Shown: one piece after another, positions 55,669 through 64,000 of the stretch | Numbering within the stretch: the first letter of the stretch is position 1 | How the letters are laid out: every line of letters begins with the position of its first letter | Assembly (NCBI GenBank): GCA_964405825.1 | Contig: CAYOPI010000003.1 | Coordinates: 1-64,000, forward strand | Direction of reading: 5' to 3' | Source: JBHJGM01 sp964405825 | Lineage (GTDB): Bacteria; Verrucomicrobiota; Verrucomicrobiia; Opitutales; JBHJGM01 | DNA length: 64,000 nucleotides | Notes under the pieces: generated by a model | The model's database searches: none | Told to the model about the DNA's origin: nothing | What the model saw: only the letters and a program-made list of their open reading frames with translations | Position numbers and translations under genes: made by a program

Positions 55669-56685
55669 ATGCAGGTCGCCGTGTACTCCACCAAACCCTA
55701 CGACGAGAGGTTTCTCGAACGAGCCAATGCCGCCGCCTCGGCCGGGCATTCCCTCACCTATTTCAAGCCGCCGCTGGATGCCTCGACCGCGCCCGGGGCG
55801 AAGGTCTTCGAGGGGGTCTGCGCGTTCGTCAACGATGACCTTTCGCGGCCGGTGCTGGAGGAACTGGCGTCGGGTTCAACGCGGCTGATCGCGCTGCGCT
55901 GCGCCGGTTACAACAATGTCGACCTGCCGGCGGCGACGAAACTGGGGCTGACGGTGGTGCGGGTGCCGGCGTATTCGCCGCACGCGGTTGCCGAACATGT
56001 CGTGGCGCTGCTGCTGACGCTCTCGCGCAAGACACACCGAGCGTACAACCGTGTGCGGGAGGGGAACTTTGCCCTGGACGGGCTGCTGGGATTTGACCTG
56101 CACGGGTTGACGGTGGGGGTTGTTGGCACGGGGCAGATCGGGGCCATTTTTGCGCGGATTATGTTGAAGGGGTTTGGGTGCCCGGTGCTGGGTTACGACC
56201 CCTACCCCAACGCCGAGCTGGAAAAGGACGGCCTGCGGTACGTGGACCTGCCAGAGATCTTCAGCCAGAGCGACATCCTCAGCCTGCACTGCCCGTTGAC
56301 CGAGGCGACGCATCACCTGGTGGACGAGGCGGCGCTGGCGCAGATGAAAGACGGTGTGACGTTAATCAACACATCACGGGGTGCGCTGGTGGACACCGAG
56401 GCGGCTCTGGAGGCGTTGCTCAGCGGCAAGCTCGGTCATCTGGGTCTGGACGTGTACGAAGAGGAAGCCGGCTTGTTCTTCGAGGATCACTCCGCGCACA
56501 TCATTCAGGACGATGTGATCATGCGCCTGACGACGTTTCCGAACGTGCTGATCACCGGGCACCAGGCCTTCTTTACTTCGAATGCGCTGGAGAACATCGC
56601 GGAGACCACGGTGGGCAACATCAATGCGATCGAGCGCGGGGAAGAATGTGCGAACGTGGTGGAGCCGGCGGCGCAGGAACGATGA
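55669..56685 (+). CDS. D-lactate dehydrogenase-like 2-hydroxyacid dehydrogenase (LdhA type)
   Basis: A 338-aa NAD-dependent enzyme that reduces pyruvate to D-lactate in LdhA relatives. It starts MQVAVYSTKPYDERF. The Rossmann motif is VGVVGTGQIGAIFA. The catalytic Arg is in LRCAGYNNVDLPAA or INTSRGALVDTEAAL, the Glu in LDVYEEEAG, and the His in the characteristic LITGHQAFFTSNALENIA. The last motif and the FFEDHS segment point specifically to LdhA-type enzymes. A role in fermentation is inferred. Confidence 0.9.
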   Translation: MQVAVYSTKPYDERFLERANAAASAGHSLTYFKPPLDASTAPGAKVFEGVCAFVNDDLSRPVLEELASGSTRLIALRCAGYNNVDLPAATKLGLTVVRVPAYSPHAVAEHVVALLLTLSRKTHRAYNRVREGNFALDGLLGFDLHGLTVGVVGTGQIGAIFARIMLKGFGCPVLGYDPYPNAELEKDGLRYVDLPEIFSQSDILSLHCPLTEATHHLVDEAALAQMKDGVTLINTSRGALVDTEAALEALLSGKLGHLGLDVYEEEAGLFFEDHSAHIIQDDVIMRLTTFPNVLITGHQAFFTSNALENIAETTVGNINAIERGEECANVVEPAAQER

Positions 56686-56712
56686 GAGGGTCTCACGCAG
56701 GCACGGAGAAAC

Positions 56713-57099
56713 TCATGATGGAAGCTTGCCGTTGATCACTCGCGTAACTCCGTCGCGCATCAGCGCCTCACCGAAGTTGAGCAGATAGCCCAGTTTCAGG
56801 CCGGACAGCTTGAGTCAGGTCAGTACCTGCTTCTTGTGGGCGGGGTGTCGTTGCTCGACCGACTTCACTTCAAACAAGACCCTTTGCTCTACGATCCGAT
56901 CGGCACGGAAACCGTTGTCGAAAGGCTCGCCCTCAAACTCGAAAGGGATCGCCTTCCGGGCCTCTACCGCCAGACCGCGCCGAGACAGGCGACGAAAAAG
57001 TACGGCCTCGTAAACACTCTCCAGGAGGCCTGGACCAAGACCACGGTGAATCGCGATGGATTCCTCCACGAGCGCAGTTCCGAAGCTGTTCTGGTCCAT
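56713..57099 (-). pseudogene. GxxExxY family protein, frame interrupted by TGA
   Basis: The frame opens at ATG 57099 with a purine-rich GAGGCACAGAG just upstream. It carries the family motif GLLESVYE (G-x-x-E-x-x-Y) and KAIPFEFEG, FRADRIVEQRVLFEVKSVE, as in the GxxExxY/PD-(D/E)xK-like family. An in-frame TGA at 56815-56817 follows QVLT. The reading frame then continues with LKLSGLKLGYLLNFGEAL and MRDGVTRVINGKLPS to a second stop at 56713. Family members read LTYLKL here, so the stop replaces Tyr. Without it, the length (128 residues) would be normal. Nonsense mutation, sequencing error and recoding are all possible. Confidence 0.8.
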
Positions 57100-57160
57100 C
57101 TCTGTGCCTCCGCGCCTCTGTGTGAAAAAGCCTCGGCTGAGGCACAGAGAACGGGGGGCG

Positions 57161-58927
57161 CTAGCGGGCGTCGACGGTGATGGATTCCTCGTCGGGGGTG
57201 AGGGTGATGAAAAACTCCTGACCCTCGACGGTGACGGTGTGGTTGCCGTGGAAGGCGCGGACTTCGAGCTGGCCGTCGGTGTCGACGGTGCCGCTGAACT
57301 GGGTCCACCACTCCTCGCGCAGGAGGCGATGGAGGGCGTCGCCGGCAGGCAGGCGGTTCCAGTCCTCGTCCCAGAGGGCGGCGTCCTGGTTCCATTTGAC
57401 GGTGTCCCAGACACCCCAGAGGGTCATGGCGTGCACGGCGGGGTGGGCAAAGCCGATGCGCATGCCGCGCTCAAGGGCGACGGCGCGCTCCTGATCGTCG
57501 GCCACGACGTAATCGAGTTCGGAGAGGTGCAGGGGCAGGCCGAGTTCGCTGACGCGGTCGAAGGCGTCCCAGGCGTGCTCGAGGCGGACCTCGCCGTTGG
57601 TGCGGTACTGCAGGCCGACAGAGGTCAGCGGCACGCCCATTTCGAGGAGTTCCTCGGCGATTTCGATGTACTCATCGATGGCGGCATGGGTGATGATGTT
57701 GAACTCGTTGAGGGCGAGGCCGGCGTCGGGGTCGGCCGCGAGCATGGAACTGATCATGTCGTAGACGATGTCGCCCATGCGGAAGCGGTAGTACTTGTGG
57801 TGGACGATCTCGTTGAGAAAGTCGTACTCGTCGACGCGGCCCTTGTAACGCTCGGCAATGCGGTAGCCGTGCTGGCGGATGACCGTACGCAGGTCGTTGT
57901 CGTCCATCGCCTTTTGCCAGGGGCGGATGCGCCCGTGCACGTCGCTGCCCCAGAAGACGGTGTGGGCCTGCACGTACATGTTGTTTTCGTTGGCCCACTC
58001 GATCGCGCGATCGGTGCGCTCAATGTCGTATTCGTCGAAGTCGCCCTGGACGGCGGACCAGTACAGGGTAGCCGGCGTGACCGAGTTGAAGTACTCCCGC
58101 GTGAGCGCGAGCAGGCGTTCGGAGTCCTCCCTGGTGAAAGGTTTGGCTGAGAAGTCCTCGCGCAGAATGGTGGAGGGGATGTTGACGCCGAAGCGGAAGT
58201 GGTGGCGCGTCTGCTGCACGGAGACGTTTGCGCCCGGAGCGGCGAGGACGCGGACCATGCCGGTGCGGTGCTCCTGGATAAGCGGGTCGGTGATTTCGCG
58301 CAGGGTCGGCTGGCGTGGAACCTCGGCCAGAAGTCGGGCGTCCTCGATGGAGAGACCGGTGATGTCGAGACGGTCACCCTTTCCTTCCGGGAAGACGCCG
58401 CGCATGTAGTAGACGTGGACGACGGCGGGACCGGCAGGGGCCTCGAACTCGAGGTCGTGGGATGCCGGATTGAAGGCAAAGACAGTGAACTTGCGCTCGA
58501 AGAGGCCTTCGTTGTCGAGGTTGCGGACCTCCAGTTGCAGGCGCGGGTAGCCGCCCTTGGAGGGGATGCCGCCGGCGTGTACGGTGATGCGCTGGGTGCC
58601 GCCGGACTCAAAGACAACCCACTCGGCCAGTCCCCCGTAGTCGACGTAGCGGAGGGCGCCGCCGTAAATCTCCTCGCCGCGGTTGAGGTGCTGGCGGGCC
58701 TGGGACGGGAGCACCTTGAGCCAGCCCTCGCGGCCTTGCGGGGCCGGCTCGGAAAAGGCGAGCGCTTTGCCCGGAAGCGGAACGGGCTCCGGCACGAACA
58801 GCTGCATCGGCAGGGGGACCTCTTCGCGATCGAGGTCGACGTACTCATCGAAGAGGTACCAGCCGACGGTGGAGAGGACAGCGCCAGCCACCGCGGCAAG
58901 CAGCAGGGGAAAACAGCGTAAGGGCAT
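57161..58927 (-). CDS. GH10 endo-beta-1,4-xylanase-like protein with N-terminal carbohydrate-binding-like domain
   Basis: A 588-aa protein with an N-terminal hydrophobic segment (signal or anchor, ~5-25). Residues ~85-185 look like a jelly-roll binding domain. From about 225 the GH10 barrel begins (RTGMVRVLAAPGANVSVQQTRHHFRFGVNIP). The acid/base Glu373 is in DFLNEIVHH, the nucleophile Glu470 is in LHLSELDY, and AHTVFWG and MTLWGVWD are further family blocks. It would hydrolyse xylan or related beta-1,4 glycans outside the cell. ATG 58927 is preferred to a codon nine residues upstream. Confidence 0.9.
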   Translation of the reverse strand: MPLRCFPLLLAAVAGAVLSTVGWYLFDEYVDLDREEVPLPMQLFVPEPVPLPGKALAFSEPAPQGREGWLKVLPSQARQHLNRGEEIYGGALRYVDYGGLAEWVVFESGGTQRITVHAGGIPSKGGYPRLQLEVRNLDNEGLFERKFTVFAFNPASHDLEFEAPAGPAVVHVYYMRGVFPEGKGDRLDITGLSIEDARLLAEVPRQPTLREITDPLIQEHRTGMVRVLAAPGANVSVQQTRHHFRFGVNIPSTILREDFSAKPFTREDSERLLALTREYFNSVTPATLYWSAVQGDFDEYDIERTDRAIEWANENNMYVQAHTVFWGSDVHGRIRPWQKAMDDNDLRTVIRQHGYRIAERYKGRVDEYDFLNEIVHHKYYRFRMGDIVYDMISSMLAADPDAGLALNEFNIITHAAIDEYIEIAEELLEMGVPLTSVGLQYRTNGEVRLEHAWDAFDRVSELGLPLHLSELDYVVADDQERAVALERGMRIGFAHPAVHAMTLWGVWDTVKWNQDAALWDEDWNRLPAGDALHRLLREEWWTQFSGTVDTDGQLEVRAFHGNHTVTVEGQEFFITLTPDEESITVDAR

Positions 58928-58976
58928 GAAGTGTCTATCAGGTATCGGCACCAACGCCTGTCAACCAAGCCCCGGC

Positions 58977-60137
58977 TCAAATCTCGCGGGGCAGGCGGTC
59001 GATGATGGCGTCGTCGTTGGCGTGGATGATGGCCTGGTCGCGCGAGATGAAGCCGCGCATGTACAGGTCGATGAGCGCCTGCTCCATAGTGATCATGCCG
59101 TCGCGGTTGCGCGTTTCCATCATGGAGTAAATCTGGTGCCAGTTGCCGGTGCGGATGAGGTTGCCCAGGCCCGTAACGTTGCGCAGGACCTCCATCGCCA
59201 CGCAGCGCCCCGGGCCGTCGCGCATGGGAATCAGCTTCTGGCCGACAACGTAGCTGAGGCTGAACGAGAGCTGGGTGGAAAGCTCCTTGTTGCGCTCGGG
59301 CGGGAACATGTCGAGGATGCGCGTGATGGCACCCACGCAGTTGCGCGTGTGCAGGGTGGAAAAGACCAGGTGACCGGTCTCAGCAGCGGTCAGGGCGAGG
59401 CCGGCGGTCTCGGGGTCACGCATTTCGCCGACGTAGATGACGTCGGGGTTTTCGCGCAGGATGCTGTACAGGCCGGCGGAAAAACTGCGGGCGTGCGTGC
59501 CGACTTCGCGCTGGGAGACGAGCGCGGTCTGGGAGTGGAAGACGAACTCGACGGGGTCCTCCAGGGTGATGACGCGGACGGGGCGGGTGCGGTTGATCTC
59601 GTTGAGCAGGCTGGCGATGGTGGTGGACTTGCCGCTGCCGGTGATGCCCGTGAGCAGGACCAGGCCCTGCTTGGCGTGGACCATGTCCTGCCAGATCTCG
59701 TCGGAGGGGAAACCCAGCTCGCCGGGTGCGGGAACCGACGGGGTGAGCAGGCGGATGACCGCGGCCGGCCCGTCGCGGTCGCGAAAGACGTTCAGGCGAA
59801 AGTTGTAGTGGCCGTTGGGCAGCTCGTAGCCGGCATCGACATCGGCCATCGGGTCGGTGCGCAGCATCTCAATCTGCTCGGGGCTGAGCAGGGGAAAGAC
59901 AAGCTTCTCGATCATGGGGGCATCGAGGTTGGCACCGTCGGGTACGGTTTCAAGGTCGTCGTCGAGGCGGAAGCGCACGGGGTGGCCGACCTTGAAATGG
60001 AAGTCGGAAATGCGGGGCAGACCGTTGGCCATGTAGTCCTCGTGCACAGCGCTTTCGAGGAGCTCGTTGATGCTGAGGGTGTGCTCGCCGGCGGGGTAAA
60101 CGGAGGCGTCGGGGTCGAAGGACTCGGTCTGGCTCAT
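58977..60137 (-). CDS. Type IV pilus retraction ATPase PilT-like
   Basis: A 386-aa hexameric secretion-type ATPase. Walker A is LLTGITGSGKSTTIASLL, the Asp box ITLEDPVEFVF, Walker B ILRENPDVIYVGEMRDPET, and the His box STLHTRNCVGAITRI. The N-terminal PAS-like region (SDFHFKVGHPVRFRLD) is as in PilT/PilU. It powers pilus retraction for twitching or DNA uptake. No other pilus gene is adjacent. Whether it is PilT or PilU cannot be settled. Confidence 0.9.
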   Translation of the reverse strand: MSQTESFDPDASVYPAGEHTLSINELLESAVHEDYMANGLPRISDFHFKVGHPVRFRLDDDLETVPDGANLDAPMIEKLVFPLLSPEQIEMLRTDPMADVDAGYELPNGHYNFRLNVFRDRDGPAAVIRLLTPSVPAPGELGFPSDEIWQDMVHAKQGLVLLTGITGSGKSTTIASLLNEINRTRPVRVITLEDPVEFVFHSQTALVSQREVGTHARSFSAGLYSILRENPDVIYVGEMRDPETAGLALTAAETGHLVFSTLHTRNCVGAITRILDMFPPERNKELSTQLSFSLSYVVGQKLIPMRDGPGRCVAMEVLRNVTGLGNLIRTGNWHQIYSMMETRNRDGMITMEQALIDLYMRGFISRDQAIIHANDDAIIDRLPREI

Positions 60138-60211
60138 GGGAAGGGTAAGGGTGCAGAGCTTACGCCAGCGCCCGCCGGGGTGTGAAGCGCGAAAGTGGGG
60201 GCGCGGACGCG

Positions 60212-60937
60212 CTAGGCCGTGGCAACGACCGGCTCAGGGAATTCATCGTAGGTGCGATCATTCAGGTCGCGCCCGAAGCGGTGCTTTTGCACCCCACCCC
60301 ACTGCTTGAAAAAGAACGCAACCGCACCGGCTTCGCACTTCTGTCGGATTTCGTGGACCCACTCTTCCTTCATCGGGCGGGCACCCGGACCGGACTCGCC
60401 CCCAACGATCACCCAGTGGATACCCGCCACATCCAGCGCCTTCAGGGAACCGATGAGGGGCTCACAGGAAAGGAAGCGAACGCGCGCGGGGACGGCCCGC
60501 AGGTGTTCGACACGTTCAAGGACGCGCTCATCCTCCACACTGACACCCATCCAGACGTTGGGGGACCAATCTATCTCGTGGGCAAGTTCGGTGAGTCGTT
60601 CGCTACGCTTGGTCAACACCTGAAACTGATGCTGCGGACACTCATTCATGGTCTGGAACGCACGCCGGATGAAGGCGTCCGGCACATCACGGTGAAAGAG
60701 ATCGGACATGGAGTTGACGAAGATCTTCCGTGGCTTCTTCCAGCGTCTGGGGACGTTCAGGAGGTCCTCATGGAGGGTGAGGTCGAAACCATTTTCGTAG
60801 CGCCGATTGCCCATCGCGTGGAGCCGGTGGGCCATGCGGGCGGCGTAGCAGTGTTTGCATCCCGCACTAATCCTGGTGCAACCCGTCACCGGGTTCCAGG
60901 TCATCTCAGTCCATTCGATGTGAGAGTTTGCAGGCAT
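60212..60937 (-). CDS. Phage Gp37/Gp68 family (DUF5131) three-Cys-motif protein
   Basis: A 241-aa protein starting with the family sequence IEWTEMTWNPVTGC. The three-Cys motif is Cys20-x6-Cys27-x2-Cys30, which probably binds metal or an FeS cluster in a radical-SAM-like barrel. Other conserved blocks are IFVNSMSDLFH, QVLTKRSERL, WMGVSVE, FLSCEPLIG and VIVGGESGPGARPM. It starts 2 bp after the end of a TcmP-type gene, its usual genomic partner. Family function is not established. Both genes are common in phages and mobile islands. Confidence 0.9.
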   Translation of the reverse strand: MPANSHIEWTEMTWNPVTGCTRISAGCKHCYAARMAHRLHAMGNRRYENGFDLTLHEDLLNVPRRWKKPRKIFVNSMSDLFHRDVPDAFIRRAFQTMNECPQHQFQVLTKRSERLTELAHEIDWSPNVWMGVSVEDERVLERVEHLRAVPARVRFLSCEPLIGSLKALDVAGIHWVIVGGESGPGARPMKEEWVHEIRQKCEAGAVAFFFKQWGGVQKHRFGRDLNDRTYDEFPEPVVATA

Positions 60938-60939
60938 AG

Positions 60940-61809
60940 CTAAAGCTGCAGCACGTCCTCAGCGATCCTGACGGCCGTGGAAGCGCCCTTGGGATTAGAG
61001 GCACCGAAGCAGAACATAAACATCGGGCTGCCGGATGAATTCTTCAGGATCTCAGGGTTCCTTGCGACGCCCAGAAAGACCGACTCCAACCTTTCCTGCA
61101 CAAACACTTCCATAGACTTGAACGTTGCAGCCTTGGAAAGCTCTTCTTGCTCAAAATCCAGCAATCTTTGTGGATCCTCCTGGTAAAAGCGCTCTCGCCA
61201 TGAAGTGGTGCCCAGGGTTCGGTCCAATCGCTCCTGAAAGGTTGGCGGAGGCAGGCCCCTTTTGGTTAAGAGGCGGTTGAGCCCCATGCCAAGAGGGAAA
61301 AGGTACCAGACGTCTGCGGCTCCGGTTTCAGCCAGACGCTGCAAGGTGGTCCAATCGACAGACATTCCGTAGGGGTCCAGCAGCACAAGCATCCGCCACC
61401 TGGTCCAATCGTACGTCGCACAGATTTGGACGGCTTTCTGGTTGAAGTCGCCACTGAGCACTCGAGCATCGAGTTTCCTGTGCGAGTTCACTGTGTCTCT
61501 GAGCTCCCTGGCAAATGCTGGATTGCTCTCGATGAAGCGGTAAGCGGTGAATCCCGGGGAAGCGGCCAGAGCGACCCGTGCGGAACCTTGGATGAATCCC
61601 TGTGGGCCGCTGTCGGCCAGTTCAGGAAAGAGATGGCCCACCTTTTTCTTGTCTACGTAGATACGCCCACTTCCCGCAAAGCCATCGAGGTAGAGTGTCT
61701 TCAGATTTCGTGCTCTCTCGTTGCGATGGAAAATGGTTTAGTAGGCCTTGAGATACTTCTCAAAGCTGTTGAGCTTCTGCGCTGTCCAATCTCCACCATA
61801 GGACTGCAT
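60940..61809 (-). pseudogene. Three-Cys-motif partner protein TcmP, frame interrupted by TAA
   Basis: The frame opens at ATG 61809 (MQSYGGDWTAQKLNSFEKYL), runs 23 codons, hits TAA at 61738-61740 after KAY, and then continues without another stop. The rest includes the family block LYLDGFAGSG, IESNPAFARELRD, VLLDPYGMSVDW and LFPLGMGLNRLL, ending at TAG 60940. The TAA is one base from TTA (Leu), which would fit the position. A GTG start at 61641 would drop the conserved YLDGFAG motif. Base composition is visibly less GC-rich than in neighbours, suggesting transfer. The Gp37/Gp68 partner gene follows 2 bp later. Confidence 0.8.
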
Positions 61810-61856
61810 AAAAATACACTGTACATTTGAGCATAAAAACACAAGAGGAAAGATTC

Positions 61857-63725
61857 ATGTCCACGACTGCGCCCGAGACGCACGAATTCCAGGCCGAGGT
61901 GAAGCAGGTGCTCGATATCGTCGTGCACTCGCTGTACACCGATAAAGAGATTTTCATTCGCGAGTTGATCTCCAACGCCTCCGATGCGCTGGAGAAGCTG
62001 CGGCACCTGCAACTGACCCAGCAGGCGGTCTTTGACGACAACCTGGGGCTGGAGCTGTCGCTGACCTCCGACGACAACGCCGGCACGCTGACGATTCAGG
62101 ACTTTGGCGTGGGGATGACGCGCGAGGAACTGGTCGAGAACCTGGGCACGATTGCGCACTCGGGCTCGAAGGCTTTTTTGAAGGCGCTGCAGGAGAGCGG
62201 GGGGGACCGCAACGACAACCTGATCGGGCAGTTCGGGGTGGGCTTCTACAGTGTGTTCATGGTGGCGGACTCGGTGAAGGTCTTCACGCGCACGTGGAAA
62301 CCCGAGGGCGAGGGGCTGGTCTGGAGCAGCGACGGTTCGGGCAGTTACACCATCGAGCCGGCCGAGGGGCTGCGCCGCGGGACGAAGATCGTGGTGACGC
62401 TGAAGGCCGAGGAGAAGGAGTTCGCGCGCGACCACCGCGTGAAGCAGATCGTGGAGCAGTACTCGCGTTTTGTGCAGTTCCCGATCGCGCTCAACGGCGA
62501 GGCGGTCAACACGATGCAGGCGCTGTGGCTGCGCTCGAAGAACGAAGTCAAGGAGGAGGAGTACAAGGAGTTTTACAAATACCAGGCGCATGCGAGCGAG
62601 GACCCGTTCGACTGGTTCCACTTCAGTGCGGATGCGCCGCTGGCGATCAACGCGCTGGTCTACATCCCCGCCAGCAACCCCGAGCGCATGGGCTTCGGGC
62701 GGACCGACCCCGGCGTGGGGCTGTATTGCCGGAAGGTGCTGATCGACGCCAGCCCGGACAAGCTGCTGCCGGAGTGGTGCCGCTTCTTGAAGGGTGTGGT
62801 GGACAGCGCCGACCTGCCGCTGAACATCTCGCGCGAGTCGATGCAGGACAGCGCGCTGGTGCAGAAACTCGGGCGGGTGATCACCAAGCGCTTCCTCAAG
62901 CACCTGGACGATTTGGCCAGGAAGGACGCCGAGCGCTACGCAACGTTCTTCCAGCAGTTCGGGCACTACCTGAAGGAAGGGATCGTCAACGACTTCAACA
63001 ACAAGGACGCGATCGCACCCTTGCTACGGTATGAAAGCAGCGCGACCAAGGCCGGCGAATTGACCAGCCTGCAGGCGTACGTCGATCGGATGAAGCCCGA
63101 GCAGCAGGCCATCTACACGCTCTCAGGGCCCAGCCGAAGCGCGCTGGAGAGCGGCCCCTATCTGGAGGCCTTTCAGGCGCGGGGCCTGGAGGTGTTGTTC
63201 TTCTACGAGCCGATCGACGACTTTACCGTGAACCACCTGGGACGCTTCGCCGAGAAGGAGTTCGCGAGCGCGGATCAGGCCGACATCGATCTGGGCAAGG
63301 CCGACAGCGAACCCGAAGGCGAAGCCCTGGAGCGCGAGCAGGTCGAGGCGTTGTGCGGCTGGCTCAAGGAGACCCTTGGCGAGGCGAAGGTTTCGCGCGT
63401 GGCGGCTTCCGATCGGCTGGTGGGCAGCCCGGCGGTTGCGTTGAACGCGGACAAGCTCATGTCCACGTCGATGCGAAAGCTGATGCAGGCGATGCAGGGC
63501 GAAGGGGCGGAGCCGCTGCCGCCGCCGGCCGTCAACCTGGAGATCAATCCGCGCCATGGGCTGATCCGTAACCTGGCGTCGCTGAAGGACGGTGAGCCCG
63601 AATTGGCACGGCTGGTGGCGCAACAGCTGCACGACAATGCGCTGGCTGCCGCCGGTATGCTGGAGGACCCGCGGGCGATGGTCGGGCGCGTCTACGAGTT
63701 GCTGGAGCGCGTCAGCCGCGGTTAG
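61857..63725 (+). CDS. htpG: Chaperone HtpG (Hsp90)
   Basis: A 622-aa ATP-dependent homodimeric chaperone. The N-terminal GHKL domain shows FQAEVKQVLDIVVHSLYTDKEIFIRELISNASDAL (N-box), DFGVGMTREEL and GQFGVGFYSVFMV. The middle domain (PLNISRESMQ) and C-terminal dimerisation domain (INPRHGLI) are complete. ATG 61857 has GAGGAAA 6 nt upstream, deciding it over TTG 61827. No CIRCE-type operator is evident in the 47-bp gap to the divergent tcmP start. Confidence 0.96.
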   Translation: MSTTAPETHEFQAEVKQVLDIVVHSLYTDKEIFIRELISNASDALEKLRHLQLTQQAVFDDNLGLELSLTSDDNAGTLTIQDFGVGMTREELVENLGTIAHSGSKAFLKALQESGGDRNDNLIGQFGVGFYSVFMVADSVKVFTRTWKPEGEGLVWSSDGSGSYTIEPAEGLRRGTKIVVTLKAEEKEFARDHRVKQIVEQYSRFVQFPIALNGEAVNTMQALWLRSKNEVKEEEYKEFYKYQAHASEDPFDWFHFSADAPLAINALVYIPASNPERMGFGRTDPGVGLYCRKVLIDASPDKLLPEWCRFLKGVVDSADLPLNISRESMQDSALVQKLGRVITKRFLKHLDDLARKDAERYATFFQQFGHYLKEGIVNDFNNKDAIAPLLRYESSATKAGELTSLQAYVDRMKPEQQAIYTLSGPSRSALESGPYLEAFQARGLEVLFFYEPIDDFTVNHLGRFAEKEFASADQADIDLGKADSEPEGEALEREQVEALCGWLKETLGEAKVSRVAASDRLVGSPAVALNADKLMSTSMRKLMQAMQGEGAEPLPPPAVNLEINPRHGLIRNLASLKDGEPELARLVAQQLHDNALAAAGMLEDPRAMVGRVYELLERVSRG

Positions 63726-63734
63726 GCAAGCGGC

Positions 63735-63902
63735 CTACTCCTGGCCGGCGAACTTGAGCAGCAGCACAATCATCGGCACCAGGACAAAGGCACCCGTGAT
63801 GGCGTAAAGGATCATCAGATCGCGCTGAGCCCGGCGCTGCGTTTCGGGATCAACCGGCGCCTCGTCTGGCGCTTCGTCGGGAGATGGTTCGTCCTGAGGC
63901 AT
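63735..63902 (-). CDS. Small single-pass membrane protein
   Basis: A 55-aa protein. An acidic Pro/Glu/Asp-rich N-terminal half (residues 1-22) is followed by QRRAQRDLM and one transmembrane helix (ILYAITGAFVLVPMIVLLL), ending KFAGQE. No family is recognised. Clean start ATG 63902 and stop TAG 63735. It converges with htpG 9 bp away and lies 10 bp downstream of the partial gene at the window end, on the same strand. Confidence 0.65.
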   Translation of the reverse strand: MPQDEPSPDEAPDEAPVDPETQRRAQRDLMILYAITGAFVLVPMIVLLLKFAGQE

Positions 63903-63912
63903 CGGCCCGCGG

Positions 63913-64000
63913 CTACTGCCTGAGCGCGGCGGTGGACTCCGACTCCTCGGCCCATTCCACGGCGAAGCGGAAGCCGATGAAGCGGGTGCGCTCGCCGCGG
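63913..64000 (-). CDS. C-terminal end of a probable SUMF1/formylglycine-generating-enzyme-type protein
   Basis: Only 28 codons before the stop are inside the window. They read RGERTRFIGFRFAVEWAEE and a short Ser/Ala tail. The R-x-x-x-IGFR ending is typical of the last strand of SUMF1/EgtB-type domains. The fragment is too short for a firm call. It is upstream of the small membrane protein gene on the same strand. Confidence 0.5.
   Translation of the reverse strand, partial: RGERTRFIGFRFAVEWAEESESTAALRQ

Noticed and set aside
61810..61856. Possible heat-shock operator (CIRCE) before htpG
   Set aside because: No TTAGCACTC/GAGTGCTAA-type inverted repeat is present in the short divergent region.

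Overview
The window reads as a stretch of chromosome from a GC-rich, Gram-negative bacterium of the Verrucomicrobiota, most likely Opitutae. The clues are a PEP-CTERM exosortase-sorted protein, an AraC/phytanoyl-dioxygenase pair, a dockerin-type repeat in a large beta-helical secreted protein, a secreted glycosidase-like protein of a kind common in Planctomycetes and Verrucomicrobia, and frequent GTG/TTG starts without clear Shine-Dalgarno sites. This placement is inference. A 100-N scaffold gap at 556-655 sits inside a palindromic tandem repeat.

Layout. 0-12 kb: an accD fragment with a degenerate zinc ribbon, the repeat and gap, a ComF-type phosphoribosyltransferase overlapping a CPBP intramembrane protease, a secreted glycosidase-like protein, a Gfo/Idh/MocA oxidoreductase, a LolA-like periplasmic protein, an S41 peptidase, and a translationally coupled heterodimeric ABC exporter with one degenerate ATP site. 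12-21 kb: a PEP-CTERM protein with a terminator, two HAD phosphatases, a rhomboid protease, apt, a PQQ-type propeller protein with an embedded coiled coil, deoC with a GntR regulator, a Nif3-like protein and a papain-like secreted protease. 21-26 kb: DUF2007 and RNase III-like small proteins, then a three-gene type III polyketide cluster (synthase, FAD oxidoreductase, methyltransferase) divergent from a phytoene-desaturase-like oxidoreductase. 26-33 kb: an HPt protein, a propeller protein, an MFS transporter, a D-2-hydroxyacid dehydrogenase, an orphan ABC permease and an OGG-type DNA glycosylase.

33-38 kb is a conserved housekeeping block on the minus strand, purC-rpmH-rnpA-yidD-yidC-yebC, followed by tRNA-Glu(TTC). 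No dnaA lies beside it. 38-45 kb carries an SGNH hydrolase, a lipoprotein, msrA with a clear terminator, thpR, a phosphosugar mutase next to a nucleotide-sugar pyrophosphorylase (sugar-nucleotide/glycogen supply) and an FtsB-like divisome protein. 45-48.5 kb encodes an ExeA/GspA-like ATPase and two GspB-like Pro-rich membrane proteins, probably a secretion or envelope-assembly module. 48.5-56.7 kb has AraC/PhyH, the dockerin protein, the sulfite reductase CysI, an RsbW-like kinase and an LdhA-like dehydrogenase.

56.7-62 kb looks more accessory. It holds a GxxExxY gene with an in-frame TGA, a GH10 xylanase, a PilT ATPase, and a two-gene unit of a three-Cys-motif Gp37/Gp68 protein with its partner TcmP. 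The tcmP frame is interrupted by one TAA. The window ends with htpG, a tiny membrane protein and the C-terminal end of a probable formylglycine-generating-enzyme-type protein. The strongest leads are the interrupted TcmP-Gp37/Gp68 pair, the type III PKS cluster, the GspAB-like module, the asymmetric ABC exporter and the zinc-ribbon-less AccD.
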